Notes: a model not told the origin generated them from the letters alone. DNA of 48,614 nucleotides from JAJTFW01 sp964584995 (GCA_964584995.1 CAZPCA010000003.1:1-48614), one strand, 5' to 3'; positions 41,045-48,614 are shown, counted from the first letter of the stretch. Numbers and translations: made by a program.

Positions 41045-41872
41045 ATGTTGCTGGCTACCTTTTGGTTCGCCTGCATGAACGTCATCGTCAAAATGCTGGC
41101 TCACTTGCCCACCATGGAGCTGGTCTTTTTCCGCTGCGGGATTGCGGCCCTCATCGGGTGGTTTTTGCTCCATAAAAACAAGATCGGTTGGCGGGGTAGT
41201 AACCGGAAACTACTGCTATTGCGCGGACTCTTTGGTACATTGGCACTTTACACGTTTTTTTTTACGCTGCAGCGTATGCCTCTTGGCACGGCGGTGACTA
41301 TTCAATATCTCTCACCGTTCTTCACCTCTTTGTTGGCAGTATTCATTTTGAAGGAGAATATGCGTCCCGTGCAATGGGTCTGGTTCGCCTTGTCTTTTTC
41401 TGGAGTGCTGTTGATCAAGGGATTCAATGCCTCGGTGAGCTGGTGGTTATTGGGCCTCGGTATTGCATCGGCGATTTTATCTGCACTGGCCTACAACATG
41501 GTCCGTACGCTGAGAGAAAAGGAGCATCCTCTTGTAGTAGTGCTGCACTTTCAGCTCTTCGGCTGGGTTGCCGGAGCCGGATTTTCCCTGTACGATTTCC
41601 GGATGCCGGAGGGTATGGAATGGGCACTGCTCCTACTGATGGGGCTTTTTACGCAATGGGGCCAAGAGAACCTCACGCGCTCATTGCAGGCCGAGCCGGC
41701 CAACAAAGTGACCATTCTCAACTATACGGGTGTCTTGTATGCCATGCTCTTCGGCTATTTGTTATTTGATGAAACTTATGGCTGGCCGGAGCTCCTGGGT
41801 ACCTTGCTGGTTATCTCCGGAATGACCTTGAATATCCTGAGTGAAAATTCGAAAAAGCGGGCTTCCCTGTAA
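41045..41872 (+). CDS. DMT-family (EamA) transporter
   Basis: 276 residues from ATG 41045; ten membrane helices in two EamA repeats. Repeat 1: MLLATFWFACMNVIVKMLAHLPTMELVFFRCGIAALI and MPLGTAVTIQYLSPFFTSLLAVFILKE; repeat 2: GLFTQWGQENLTRSLQAEPANKVTILNYTGVLYAMLFGYLLFDE. Probable exporter of a small metabolite; substrate unknown. The family usually has a few residues before the first helix, so a TTG start at 41006 is also possible. No clear terminator after the stop. Confidence 0.88.
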   Translation: MLLATFWFACMNVIVKMLAHLPTMELVFFRCGIAALIGWFLLHKNKIGWRGSNRKLLLLRGLFGTLALYTFFFTLQRMPLGTAVTIQYLSPFFTSLLAVFILKENMRPVQWVWFALSFSGVLLIKGFNASVSWWLLGLGIASAILSALAYNMVRTLREKEHPLVVVLHFQLFGWVAGAGFSLYDFRMPEGMEWALLLLMGLFTQWGQENLTRSLQAEPANKVTILNYTGVLYAMLFGYLLFDETYGWPELLGTLLVISGMTLNILSENSKKRASL

Positions 41873-41930
41873 CCATAGATTATTTCGGTGGTTTGTTTTT
41901 CCCGTTCAGTAATACAGAATCCCACCTCGG

Positions 41931-41938
41931 TAGATTTG
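41931..41938 (+). promoter_or_regulatory. -7 promoter element (TAGATTTG) before the structured RNA
   Basis: Perfect TAnnTTTG. The predicted start (about 41942-41944) lies a few bases before the first paired base of the hairpin at 41946-41950. Confidence 0.55.
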
Positions 41939-41942
41939 TGTT

Positions 41943-42121
41943 GAGCAAGACCGCCCTTTTTATTCTATTTGATTCCCGTTATAGAGGAAGTTGCCTCAAT
42001 AACTGTTTAATCAAGAGTGTCGTTCATTAGAAATAAGGGTGGTTCCTTAATGCATTCCTGCCGGCATCCCGTAAGGTGCTTGCACGGAAATTCAACTTTA
42101 CCCTGTTTCCGCACTTTTTTT
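41943..42121 (+). ncRNA. Candidate structured small RNA, possibly 6S-like
   Basis: No credible gene fits here, but the plus strand folds into one long imperfect hairpin: ACCGCCCTT (41950-41958) with AAGGGTGGT (42035-42043, one G-U pair); ATTCTA (41962-41967) with TAGAAAT (42028-42034, one bulge); TTGATT (41969-41974) with AATCAA (42009-42014); TTAT (41979-41982) with ATAA (41999-42002); GAGG (41984-41987) with CCTC (41994-41997), loop AAGTTG. That is 29 nested pairs with internal loops. A second stem GTGC/GGAAA (42076-42090) with TTTCC/GCAC (42106-42114) runs into TTTTTTT (42115-42121), a terminator. The long bubble-bearing hairpin resembles 6S RNA (6S-Flavo class); identity is inference. About 179 nt. 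Confidence 0.5.
42076..42121 (+). terminator. Intrinsic terminator of the candidate RNA
   Basis: GTGC (42076-42079) and GGAAA (42086-42090) pair with TTTCC (42106-42110) and GCAC (42111-42114), followed at once by seven T (42115-42121). A 6-nt bulge interrupts the left arm. Confidence 0.6.
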
Positions 42122-42420
42122 AAGCAACCATCCGCTCCACGGCGGATTTCTCCGGACTTCTCCGGAGTATCACACAACAACACTGAATTTTACGCACAAT
42201 TTAATTCCCTGAAGAAGGGCAATTTATACCTGTACAGTGCTGATGGGTGCAACCACTTTCAGTACTCATCTGATCATTGGTCGCACAGAGGTCGATCATC
42301 CTGGCGGATATGCATGGCCAACTCCCCTTGACTTTTTAGTGCAGCGCTTTGTATACAATTATTTGTATATCAAGCGATAGTAGCCTAAAAACTTCCGGTG
42401 CTGTTGCCCTTCTAAATCTT
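42122..42420. other. Unexplained intergenic stretch before ileS
   Basis: About 300 nt with no credible gene. Two tandem hairpins open it: ATCCGC/GCGGAT (42130-42135 with 42142-42147) and CTCCGG/CCGGAG (42150-42155 with 42162-42167). An inverted repeat TATACAA-TTAT-TTGTATA is at 42352-42369. The rest shows nothing I recognise; it is upstream of the ileS promoter, so it is not the ileS leader. Confidence 0.6.
42352..42369. promoter_or_regulatory. Inverted repeat, possible operator near ileS
   Basis: TATACAA at 42352-42358 and its exact reverse complement TTGTATA at 42363-42369, separated by TTAT. It lies about 52 nt upstream of the ileS -7 element, a position suited to an activator. No regulator can be named. 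Confidence 0.35.
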
Positions 42421-42428
42421 TATCTTTG
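42421..42428 (+). promoter_or_regulatory. -7 promoter element (TATCTTTG) for ileS
   Basis: Perfect TAnnTTTG, 11 nt before the ileS ATG at 42440; leader of only a few bases. No T-box or other aminoacyl-tRNA sensor can fit in such a leader. Confidence 0.65.
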
Positions 42429-42439
42429 CGCTCTTCATT

Positions 42440-45400
42440 ATGTCTTATCCTGAATACAAGAGTTTGAATCTGCCCGGCATTGCCGAGACGGTATTGCAGC
42501 GCTGGCAGGAACGCCGGATTTTCGAGCGTTCGGTGGAAGAGCGGGAGGGTGCGCCTTCTTTTACCTTCTACGAAGGGCCCCCTTCAGCCAATGGTCTTCC
42601 AGGCATTCACCACGTAATGGCCCGTTCCATCAAGGATATTTTTTGCCGTTACAAAACCCAAAAGGGTTTTCAGGTGAAGCGCAAGGGTGGTTGGGATACC
42701 CACGGATTGCCAATCGAAATCAGTGTGGAAAAAACGCTGGGCATCACCAAGGAGGACATCGGTGAGAAAATCAGCATTGAAGACTACAACAAGGCCTGCC
42801 GGAGGGAGGTGATGAAATACAAGTCGGTGTGGGATGATCTTACCCGGCGCATGGGTTATTGGGTGGACCTCGACCATCCTTACATCACATTTGACAACTC
42901 CTACATTGAAACATGCTGGCACCTGCTCAAGCAATTGCACAGCAAGAACCTTTTGTATAAAGGCTATACCATTCAGCCGTTTTCTCCTGCTGCGGGTACC
43001 GGATTGAGTTCGCACGAATTGAATCAGCCCGGAACCTATAAGCTGGTGAAGGACACCACTGTGGTGGCTCAGTTCAAGGCCTTGTGCGATGAGCGAAGCC
43101 AGGCGCTGTTCACTGCTACCGACGCACCGGTATACTTCCTGGCATGGACCACTACCCCCTGGACACTGCCTTCCAACGCGGCACTTGCCGTCGGAGCGGA
43201 TATTGCCTATGTATTGGTCAGGACGTTCAATCCCTATACGTTTGAACCGGTGAGCGTGGTGCTGGCCAAAGACCTGCTCGGTAAACATTTCAGTGCCAAA
43301 CAATCGGAACTCACCGTAGAGGAATACCAGTCCGGGAACAAGAACATACCCTACAGGATTGAAGCGGAATTCACGGGTGCGCAATTGAACGGCATCCGCT
43401 ATGAGCAATTGTTGCCGTATGTCCAGCCGGACGGTGATGCGTTCAGGGTCATCACGGGTGATTTTGTCAGCACGGAAGACGGCACAGGTATCGTACATAT
43501 CGCTCCTACATTCGGAGCCGACGATTTCCGGGTAGCGCGTCAGCACGGCATCCCTCCACTGCTGGTCAAGGATGAAAGTGGCAAGCCCTTACCCTTAGGC
43601 GATAGGCGTGGGCGTTTTGTTCCGGAGATGGGGGAACTGGCGGGAGAAGCGGTCAAGGAGGAGTACCTCACTGAGCCGGAGAAAGAGGCGGCACGGGCCC
43701 GTCAGGGACGGGACAAATACCTCGGTGTTGATGAGCGTATCGCTATCCGCCTGAAGCAGGAAAACAAGGCGTTCAAGGTGGAGAGATACGAGCACAGTTA
43801 TCCGCATTGCTGGCGGACCGACAAGCCTGTGCTGTATTATCCGCTGGACAGTTGGTTCATCCGTACGACATCTTGCCGCGAACGAATGATCGAGCTCAAC
43901 AAGACCATCAACTGGAAACCGGAAAGCACCGGTACAGGGCGTTTCGGTAATTGGCTGGAAAACCTCGTAGACTGGAACCTGAGCCGATCGAGGTATTGGG
44001 GCATTCCGCTGCCCATCTGGCGCAGTGAAGAAGGTGAAGAGAAATGTATCGGATCGGTGCAGGAATTGCACGAGGAGCTGAAGAAAGCTGTGGAGGCCGG
44101 TTGTATGCCCGCATCCGGTTTAGCAGAGTTCGACCCTTCCAATCCCGCTGTCGATTTACACCGTCCGTATGTCGATCATGCAGTGCTGGTATCCGATACG
44201 GGGAAGCCCATGTACCGTGAGCCGGACCTCATCGATGTTTGGTTCGACTCCGGGGCCATGCCCTATGCCCAGTGGCATTACCCCTTCTCCCGGAAAGATC
44301 TCAGTCATGTGTTCCCTGCTGATTTCATCGCAGAGGGCGTCGACCAGACCCGCGGATGGTTCTTCACCCTGCACGCGATTGCGGTGATGCTGTTCGATTC
44401 TGTGGCCTTCAAAAACGTGGTTTCCAACGGACTCGTTTTAGATAAGAATGGCAATAAGATGTCCAAGCGTCTGGGCAATGCCGTCGATCCCTTCACCACA
44501 CTTGAAACCTATGGTCCGGATGCTACCCGCTGGTACATGATCAGCAATGCGCAGCCCTGGGATAACCTGAAGTTCAACCTCGATGGCATCGCCGAAGTGC
44601 AGCGTAAATTTTTTGGAACACTTTACAACACGTATAATTTCTTTGCGCTCTACGCAAACATCGATGGCTTCCGCTACGAAGATGCCGATATCCCCGTTTC
44701 CGCTCGCCCGGAACTTGACCGGTGGATCTTATCTCTGCTGAACTCACTCATTGCCCGTGTGGATGCTGCATATGCGGAGTATGAACCTACCCGTGCTGCC
44801 CGCGATATCCAGGATTTTGTGACCGAGCATCTCAGTAACTGGTATGTGCGGTTGAGCAGGCGTCGCTTCTGGAAAGGGGAATATTCGGAAGACAAGAAAG
44901 CCGCATACCAGACATTGTACACTTGTCTGGATACGATAGCACGACTCATGGCTCCGGTGGCACCTTTCTTTGCCGACCAGCTTTACGGGGATTTGAACGC
45001 CGTGAGCCGAAAAGAAAAACACGAATCTGTTCACCTGGCTGCGTTTCCCGTATCCGATAGCGGACTGATCGACCAAGGGCTCGAGGAAAGGATGCAGCTG
45101 GCACAGGATATCAGTTCCATGACCTTGAGTCTGCGGAAGAAGGTGAATATCAAGGTGCGTCAGCCATTGCAAAAAATCCTTATCCCCGTTACCGATGGCC
45201 GCTTTAAACAACAAATCAATGATGTCGCCGAACTCGTCAAGGCAGAAGTGAATGTGGAAGAGGTGGAGTTTCTGGAAGAAGCCAATCAGGTATTGGTAAA
45301 AAAAATCAAACCGAACTTCAAGGCTCTGGGACCCAAAGTGGGTGGCCTCATGAAACAACTATCGGCACGCATAGTCGAAATAACGCAAGACGAAATCGCC

Positions 45401-45838
45401 TACCTTGAACAGCATGGTTTGTTGCCGTTGAAACTCGGAGAGGTATTGTTCGACCTGCTACTTGAAGACGTGGAGGTGTTGAGCGAAGACATTCCGGGCT
45501 GGCAGGTGGCCAATATGGGACGATTGACGGTAGCCCTCGATGTGACTATTACCGATGCACTGCGCGAAAAAGGGCTTGCCCGCGAACTGGTCAATAGGAT
45601 TCAGAACATACGCAAGGACAAAGGGTTTGAGATCACCGACCGTATTGAGGTCCTGCTGAAGGCTCCGGAGGCGGTCCAAAAAGCTGTACAGAATAATTTC
45701 GACTATATTCGCAACGAAATTTTAGCCACACGATTGGAAATCGTGGAAAACCTTCAGGGAGAACAGGTTCTTTCGGTGGAGGTAGATGATGAAATTCAAG
45801 TACTTACATCAGTAAATAAATATTCCAATGGCCACTAA
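42440..45838 (+). CDS. ileS: Isoleucyl-tRNA synthetase
   Basis: Charges tRNA-Ile; 1132 residues, the long form. ATP-binding HIGH-type motif as GPPSANGLPGIHHVMAR (about residues 47-63), the editing domain (CP1) between, the WTTTPWTLPSN segment (about 236-246), the second signature GNKMSKRLGN (about 671-680), a tRNA-binding anticodon region, and a C-terminal extension. It reads DVWFDSGAMPYAQWHYP, typical of IleRS. Its last 11 nt overlap the start of the H1/DksA-like gene in another frame, so the two are translationally coupled. Confidence 0.97.
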   Translation: MSYPEYKSLNLPGIAETVLQRWQERRIFERSVEEREGAPSFTFYEGPPSANGLPGIHHVMARSIKDIFCRYKTQKGFQVKRKGGWDTHGLPIEISVEKTLGITKEDIGEKISIEDYNKACRREVMKYKSVWDDLTRRMGYWVDLDHPYITFDNSYIETCWHLLKQLHSKNLLYKGYTIQPFSPAAGTGLSSHELNQPGTYKLVKDTTVVAQFKALCDERSQALFTATDAPVYFLAWTTTPWTLPSNAALAVGADIAYVLVRTFNPYTFEPVSVVLAKDLLGKHFSAKQSELTVEEYQSGNKNIPYRIEAEFTGAQLNGIRYEQLLPYVQPDGDAFRVITGDFVSTEDGTGIVHIAPTFGADDFRVARQHGIPPLLVKDESGKPLPLGDRRGRFVPEMGELAGEAVKEEYLTEPEKEAARARQGRDKYLGVDERIAIRLKQENKAFKVERYEHSYPHCWRTDKPVLYYPLDSWFIRTTSCRERMIELNKTINWKPESTGTGRFGNWLENLVDWNLSRSRYWGIPLPIWRSEEGEEKCIGSVQELHEELKKAVEAGCMPASGLAEFDPSNPAVDLHRPYVDHAVLVSDTGKPMYREPDLIDVWFDSGAMPYAQWHYPFSRKDLSHVFPADFIAEGVDQTRGWFFTLHAIAVMLFDSVAFKNVVSNGLVLDKNGNKMSKRLGNAVDPFTTLETYGPDATRWYMISNAQPWDNLKFNLDGIAEVQRKFFGTLYNTYNFFALYANIDGFRYEDADIPVSARPELDRWILSLLNSLIARVDAAYAEYEPTRAARDIQDFVTEHLSNWYVRLSRRRFWKGEYSEDKKAAYQTLYTCLDTIARLMAPVAPFFADQLYGDLNAVSRKEKHESVHLAAFPVSDSGLIDQGLEERMQLAQDISSMTLSLRKKVNIKVRQPLQKILIPVTDGRFKQQINDVAELVKAEVNVEEVEFLEEANQVLVKKIKPNFKALGPKVGGLMKQLSARIVEITQDEIAYLEQHGLLPLKLGEVLFDLLLEDVEVLSEDIPGWQVANMGRLTVALDVTITDALREKGLARELVNRIQNIRKDKGFEITDRIEVLLKAPEAVQKAVQNNFDYIRNEILATRLEIVENLQGEQVLSVEVDDEIQVLTSVNKYSNGH

Positions 45839-46730
45839 GAAATCCGCTTCCAACGCCAAAAAGGCATCGGTGAAGAAGGCAGCAGTAAAGAAATCTGCCC
45901 CCAAGAAAACAACAGCTAAGAAGGCTCCCGCCAAGAAGCCCGTCAAGAAAGCTATTGCGAAAAAGCCGGCTGCTAAAAAAGCGGCAAAGCCGAAAGCCGC
46001 AGCTAAAAAGCCTGTAGCGAAAAAAGTGGTGAAGAAGGAAGTGAAGAAGGCGGTGAAAAAAGCGGCCCCTTCGAAAAAAGCTGTACCGGCAAGTAAGCCC
46101 TCGTCGGCCAAAAAGAGCCTTGCTAAGGCTCCGGCTAAAAAAGCGGTAAAAGTGGCCCCTGCTGCCAAAGCTGCACCGGTAAAGGCTGCACCCGTCAAGC
46201 CAACAGTTGCGCCAGCGAAAAAGCCAGCGGTCGCAAAATCCAAACCAGCACCTGTTTCCAAGCCTGCTCCGGCATCTGTTGCAAAGGCTACTCCGGCACC
46301 TGCCGCCAAGGCTACTCCTACACCTGCTGCCAAGCCCGCTCCTCAGCCTACCGTCACACAACGGTACAGCGATTCGGATTTGGCTGAGTTCAAGGAGTTG
46401 ATCAACAGGAAACTGGCAGATGCCCGTGAAGAACTGGTCAATCTGCAGGCACAGATTATCAATGCCAATGAAAATGGTACGGATGATACCGGAGCCTCTT
46501 TCAAGATGTTGGAAGACGGATCCGAAACCCTTGCGAAAGAAGAAGCCGCTAACCTCGCAGCCCGTCAGAAGAAGTTCATCGATCAGCTGGAATCTGCGCT
46601 GATACGCATCCAGAACAAAACCTACGGAATCTGTCGTATCACCGGCAAACTGATTCCTAAGGAGCGCCTGAGGGCCGTTCCCCATACCACACAAAGTATG
46701 GAAGCAAAGCTGAAACAGTACAAAGATTGA
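45828..46730 (+). CDS. Histone-H1-like tail fused to a DksA/TraR-like protein
   Basis: 300 residues. Residues 1-177 are almost entirely K, A, P, S, V and T in repeated KKA/AKKPA/APAKK units, as in histone H1 and AlgP tails, and should bind DNA non-specifically. Residues 178-300 match the DksA/TraR family (YSDSDLAEFKELINRKLADAREELVNLQAQ, then NGTDDTGASFKMLEDGSETLAKEEAANLAARQKKFIDQLESALIRI and YGICRITGKLIPKERLRAVPHTT), but three of the four zinc-finger cysteines are gone: only the one in YGICRI remains. DksA acts in the RNA polymerase secondary channel with ppGpp. The start overlaps ileS by 11 nt. It may be a chromatin-associated transcription factor; the tail length will vary between strains because of the repeats. 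Confidence 0.88.
   Translation: MATKKSASNAKKASVKKAAVKKSAPKKTTAKKAPAKKPVKKAIAKKPAAKKAAKPKAAAKKPVAKKVVKKEVKKAVKKAAPSKKAVPASKPSSAKKSLAKAPAKKAVKVAPAAKAAPVKAAPVKPTVAPAKKPAVAKSKPAPVSKPAPASVAKATPAPAAKATPTPAAKPAPQPTVTQRYSDSDLAEFKELINRKLADAREELVNLQAQIINANENGTDDTGASFKMLEDGSETLAKEEAANLAARQKKFIDQLESALIRIQNKTYGICRITGKLIPKERLRAVPHTTQSMEAKLKQYKD
45830..46350 (+). repeat. Lys/Ala-rich low-complexity coding repeat
   Basis: Degenerate in-frame repeats of AAG, GCx and CCx codons encoding KKA/AKKP units. The same stretch reads as long open frames on other strands for that reason. Expect length variation and assembly error here. Confidence 0.8.
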
Positions 46731-46758
46731 GTTCGCATTCGTTCAGAAAGAACATCTC

Positions 46759-46794
46759 CACCCGGAGCTGGGGCATTACCCTCGTCTCCGGGTG
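46759..46794 (+). terminator. Hairpin between the H1/DksA-like gene and lspA
   Basis: CACCCGGAG (46759-46767) pairs with CTCCGGGTG (46786-46794); the loop holds a second small GGG/CCC stem. Followed by TTTCAA, a short T-run, so it may be a weak terminator or attenuator ahead of lspA. Confidence 0.55.
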
Positions 46795-46812
46795 TTTCAA
46801 TAATCCCCTCCC

Positions 46813-47457
46813 TTGAAAAGACCACTTCTCATCATTTTTTGTGTACTGCTCGCTGACCAGTTGCTGAAATTCTGGGTCAAGACTACCATGTATCTGGGAG
46901 AGGAAATCCGTATTGCGCCTTGGTTCATCATTCATTTCACCGAAAACAATGGCATGGCCTTCGGATTGGAATTCGGAGGTGAATACGGAAAGTTGTTTCT
47001 GAGTGTGTTCAGGATTGTTTTTGTGAGCGCTATGTTTTGGTACCTGCATTCTATTGTCAGAGAAAAAGCCTCACCGATGTACCTTACGGTTGTTTCGCTG
47101 GTCATCGCAGGTGCCGTGGGCAATATCATCGATTCGGTATTTTACGGTGCACTTTTTTCCTCCAGTGAGTTCGGGAGTATAGCATCATTTCTTCCCGAAG
47201 AAGGAGGGTATGCATCCTTACTGCATGGTAAAGTGGTGGATATGTTTTACTTCCCTCTCTTTCACGGGTATTTCCCCGACTGGTTTCCCATCTGGGGGGG
47301 TGAAGAGTTTTTATTCTTCAGACCTGTTTTCAATCTGGCGGATGCAGCCATCAGTGTTGGGGTCATGCTCTTCATCCTATTTCAGAAAAAAATCCATCCG
47401 GAGGAAGATAAACCTTCAGAAGAGGTTGCATCCGGTGATGAAGCGGACAATGCCTGA
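46813..47457 (+). CDS. lspA: Lipoprotein signal peptidase II
   Basis: Cleaves the signal peptide of prolipoproteins in the inner membrane, processing the many lipoproteins seen in this window. 214 residues starting at TTG (46813), which gives the expected MKRPLLIIFCVLLADQLLKFWV; the first ATG is inside the family-conserved region. Four helices; catalytic aspartates in GNIIDSVFYG (about 105) and FNLADAAISVG (about 176). Between them is a roughly 40-residue loop larger than in E. coli, as found in Bacteroidota. A charged C-terminal tail follows. Converges with the glycosyltransferase gene. Confidence 0.95.
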   Translation: MKRPLLIIFCVLLADQLLKFWVKTTMYLGEEIRIAPWFIIHFTENNGMAFGLEFGGEYGKLFLSVFRIVFVSAMFWYLHSIVREKASPMYLTVVSLVIAGAVGNIIDSVFYGALFSSSEFGSIASFLPEEGGYASLLHGKVVDMFYFPLFHGYFPDWFPIWGGEEFLFFRPVFNLADAAISVGVMLFILFQKKIHPEEDKPSEEVASGDEADNA

Positions 47458-47471
47458 GCTTTTCAGGTAGT

Positions 47472-48530
47472 TCACTGTTTTTTTTCTGCCTTCAAGGCGT
47501 CGATGACACCCTGCACTTCAGGAATGCTTATTCGTTGTATGCAGGGGTTGTCACGGTACTTGCAATGGACCTGGTCGCAAGGATTGCATTCCAGAATATG
47601 ATGGATGTACCGCGCATTCGCGCTGCGCGGATGGAAAATCGGATCGCCGGGGCCGTAGAGTCCAATGCTTGGGGTTCCCATGGCGCAGGCTATGTGCAGC
47701 GGACCGCTGTCATTGCCCAGGTAAAGGGAAGCAGTCTCACACAGTGCGGCGAATGGCAGTAGCGGTAGCTTCCCTGCTGCAACATACACCGGAACATTTG
47801 TCATTTTTTGAAGCGATAGAGCATCTGCTGCATCGGCCTTGTCTCCCACCAACACGCAGGCATAGCCGTACTTTTCATGGACAAAGCGCATGGTCTCGGC
47901 TACCCGGTCCAATGGCCATTTTTTCAGTACTCTTCTTGCTCCCGTATGAAAAAGTGCAAAGGGGCCATGAACACCACTATCTTTCAAAAAATCAAGTGCA
48001 GCCTCACGGTCCTCGTCTCCGATCTCGATTCTGGGCATGGGCAGCGGTTTATCCTCTTCCAATAAAGGGGCAATGATCTGACGGTTGGCCTCGCTTTCGT
48101 GGGGATGTGTGCCGCTTTTCTTGTTTCGGAAGCGGATACTCCCTCTGTCCAGGCGGTAAGCCGGAAAGCAACGTATTCCCAGCCAGGTGGAGGGAATTGT
48201 CCCTCTCAGGTCAACTACCAGATCGTATTTGTTTTCAGTTTCACGGTAACTGGAGATAACCTTGTTTACTGATAATGAGTTTTTTAGAAGTTGCTGGCCA
48301 AACGGGCGACACAATACAGTGATTTCAGCGTCCGGGTAGAGGTTACGCAGGGTTTCGTACACCGGCAAGGTATAGATAAAGTCCCCGATTTCGTCCTCTT
48401 TTATGCATATTATCTTTTTGAAAGACAGTTTTTTAGGGTCTTTATCCCGGTTGATGATGCGGCTCAGCACAACCGAGGCCAGGTACACACCCCGGTCCAG
48501 CCACTTCTTAGCCGTCATCGATTGCTCCAT
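47472..48530 (-). CDS. Glycosyltransferase family 9 (heptosyltransferase-like)
   Basis: 352 residues, soluble or membrane-peripheral, in the ADP-heptose:LPS transferase family. N-terminal KKIICIKEDEIGDFIYTLPVYETLRNLYP (the IG(D)-start of the family) and DLVVDLRG; C-terminal nucleotide-sugar site FALFHTGARRVLKKWP (about 190-205) and GNDSGPLHIACAMGTPSIGLYGPGDPIFHP (about 273-302, the GT9 donor-site motif). A cysteine cluster (ECNPCDQVHCKYRDNPC, about 313-329) near the C-terminus is common in such enzymes. Probably adds a sugar to LPS core or other surface glycan. Start ATG 48530 or 48518. Confidence 0.92.
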   Translation of the reverse strand: MEQSMTAKKWLDRGVYLASVVLSRIINRDKDPKKLSFKKIICIKEDEIGDFIYTLPVYETLRNLYPDAEITVLCRPFGQQLLKNSLSVNKVISSYRETENKYDLVVDLRGTIPSTWLGIRCFPAYRLDRGSIRFRNKKSGTHPHESEANRQIIAPLLEEDKPLPMPRIEIGDEDREAALDFLKDSGVHGPFALFHTGARRVLKKWPLDRVAETMRFVHEKYGYACVLVGDKADAADALSLQKMTNVPVYVAAGKLPLLPFAALCETASLYLGNDSGPLHIACAMGTPSIGLYGPGDPIFHPRSANARYIHHILECNPCDQVHCKYRDNPCIQRISIPEVQGVIDALKAEKKQ

Positions 48531-48582
48531 CGCCGCAATGTTAATGAATCTCCATGAGCCGTTGTTTTTCCGGTATTGTTCG

Positions 48583-48590
48583 TATATTTG
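48583..48590 (+). promoter_or_regulatory. -7 promoter element (TATATTTG) of a gene beyond the window
   Basis: Perfect TAnnTTTG with TTG at 48562-48564 (18 nt spacing). It points out of the window, divergent from the glycosyltransferase, so a plus-strand gene probably starts just past 48614. Confidence 0.5.
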
Positions 48591-48614
48591 CGAAGCGTTT
48601 AGTGAGAGGGGACA

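Noticed and set aside
42017..42331. A 104-codon open frame upstream of ileS
   Set aside because: It begins inside the structured RNA, crosses its terminator, has no promoter and the product is rich in S, H, C and R with no recognisable pattern.
42130..42420. T-box leader for ileS
   Set aside because: The ileS promoter is 11 nt from the ATG, leaving no room; no specifier loop or T-box bulge sequence was seen.
42584..43546. A 320-codon minus-strand frame opposite ileS
   Set aside because: Antisense to a conserved synthetase with no promoter; composition unlike neighbouring proteins.
45832..45839. CCACTAAG, like the GxxExxY terminal repeat
   Set aside because: A single unit within the ileS stop and the next gene's start; no second unit or inverted partner.
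45804..46694. A 296-codon minus-strand frame rich in C, R, F, G and S
   Set aside because: It is the complement of the Lys/Ala repeat of the H1/DksA-like gene, which is open in several frames only because of its composition.
1..48614. CRISPR arrays, tRNA or rRNA genes, insertion sequences with transposases
   Set aside because: No regularly spaced direct repeats, cloverleaf-like or rRNA sequence, or transposase frames were seen in the non-coding gaps.

Overview
The window is a typical stretch of chromosome from a member of the Bacteroidota, probably a scaffold from a draft or metagenome assembly because it holds a block of exactly 100 N. The evidence is the families present (DUF4296 lipoprotein after dihydroorotase, DUF6671, DUF6268-like and FISUMP proteins, an H1-tailed DksA-like protein that has lost its zinc-finger cysteines, paired subunit III genes of cytochrome oxidase), the lack of obvious Shine-Dalgarno sequences before start codons, and the repeated occurrence of the Bacteroidota -7 promoter element TAnnTTTG just upstream of genes. 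Coding sequence looks roughly 50-55% GC.

Layout. 1-4692: the end of prfB with its programmed +1 frameshift, a 486-bp GxxExxY-gene cassette bounded by inverted repeats, then fumC, pyrC and a DUF4296 lipoprotein. 4730-8841 (minus): OmpA/thrombospondin-repeat protein, RsuA/RluE-type pseudouridine synthase, S9 peptidase. 8865-12946: promoter, SAM-I riboswitch, strong hairpin and full-length metH. 13029-15132: a tiny Ala/Thr-rich lipoprotein, then an ECF sigma factor overlapping a gene that joins an anti-sigma-like cytoplasmic part, one membrane helix and a periplasmic trypsin-like (S1C) protease. 15194-19414: TolC-like and MacA-like efflux parts without a permease, tsaB, lipoprotein MsrA. 19447-26750: lhgO, FadL-type porin with a GDSL-like lipoprotein lacking its nucleophile, Nfu scaffold, nadB, a LuxE-like acyl-activating protein. 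26931-28179: a sugar-phosphate transferase interrupted by the N gap. 28231-32517: haem/copper oxidase cluster (ctaB, two subunit III genes, subunit IV, SCO, DUF420, small CSMC protein). 32534-41872: DUF6671, icd, a small membrane protein, alkD-like, trhO, recJ, DUF6268-like, FISUMP, a DMT transporter. 41873-42439: an intergenic region with a strong structured-RNA candidate. 42440-48530: ileS, H1/DksA-like protein, lspA, and a family 9 glycosyltransferase.

Most genes are household metabolism and envelope functions. The parts most worth following are: (i) the GxxExxY cassette, which looks like a small mobile unit inserted between the fumC promoter and its start codon; (ii) the promoter / long hairpin / terminator unit at about 41931-42121, which resembles a 6S-type regulatory RNA; (iii) the sigma factor paired with an anti-sigma/protease fusion; (iv) the histone-H1-like tail on a DksA-like protein translationally overlapped with ileS; and (v) four genes whose -7 element lies exactly 4 nt from a plausible start codon, predicting leaderless mRNAs. 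All family calls are from sequence motifs read by eye; no database search was run.
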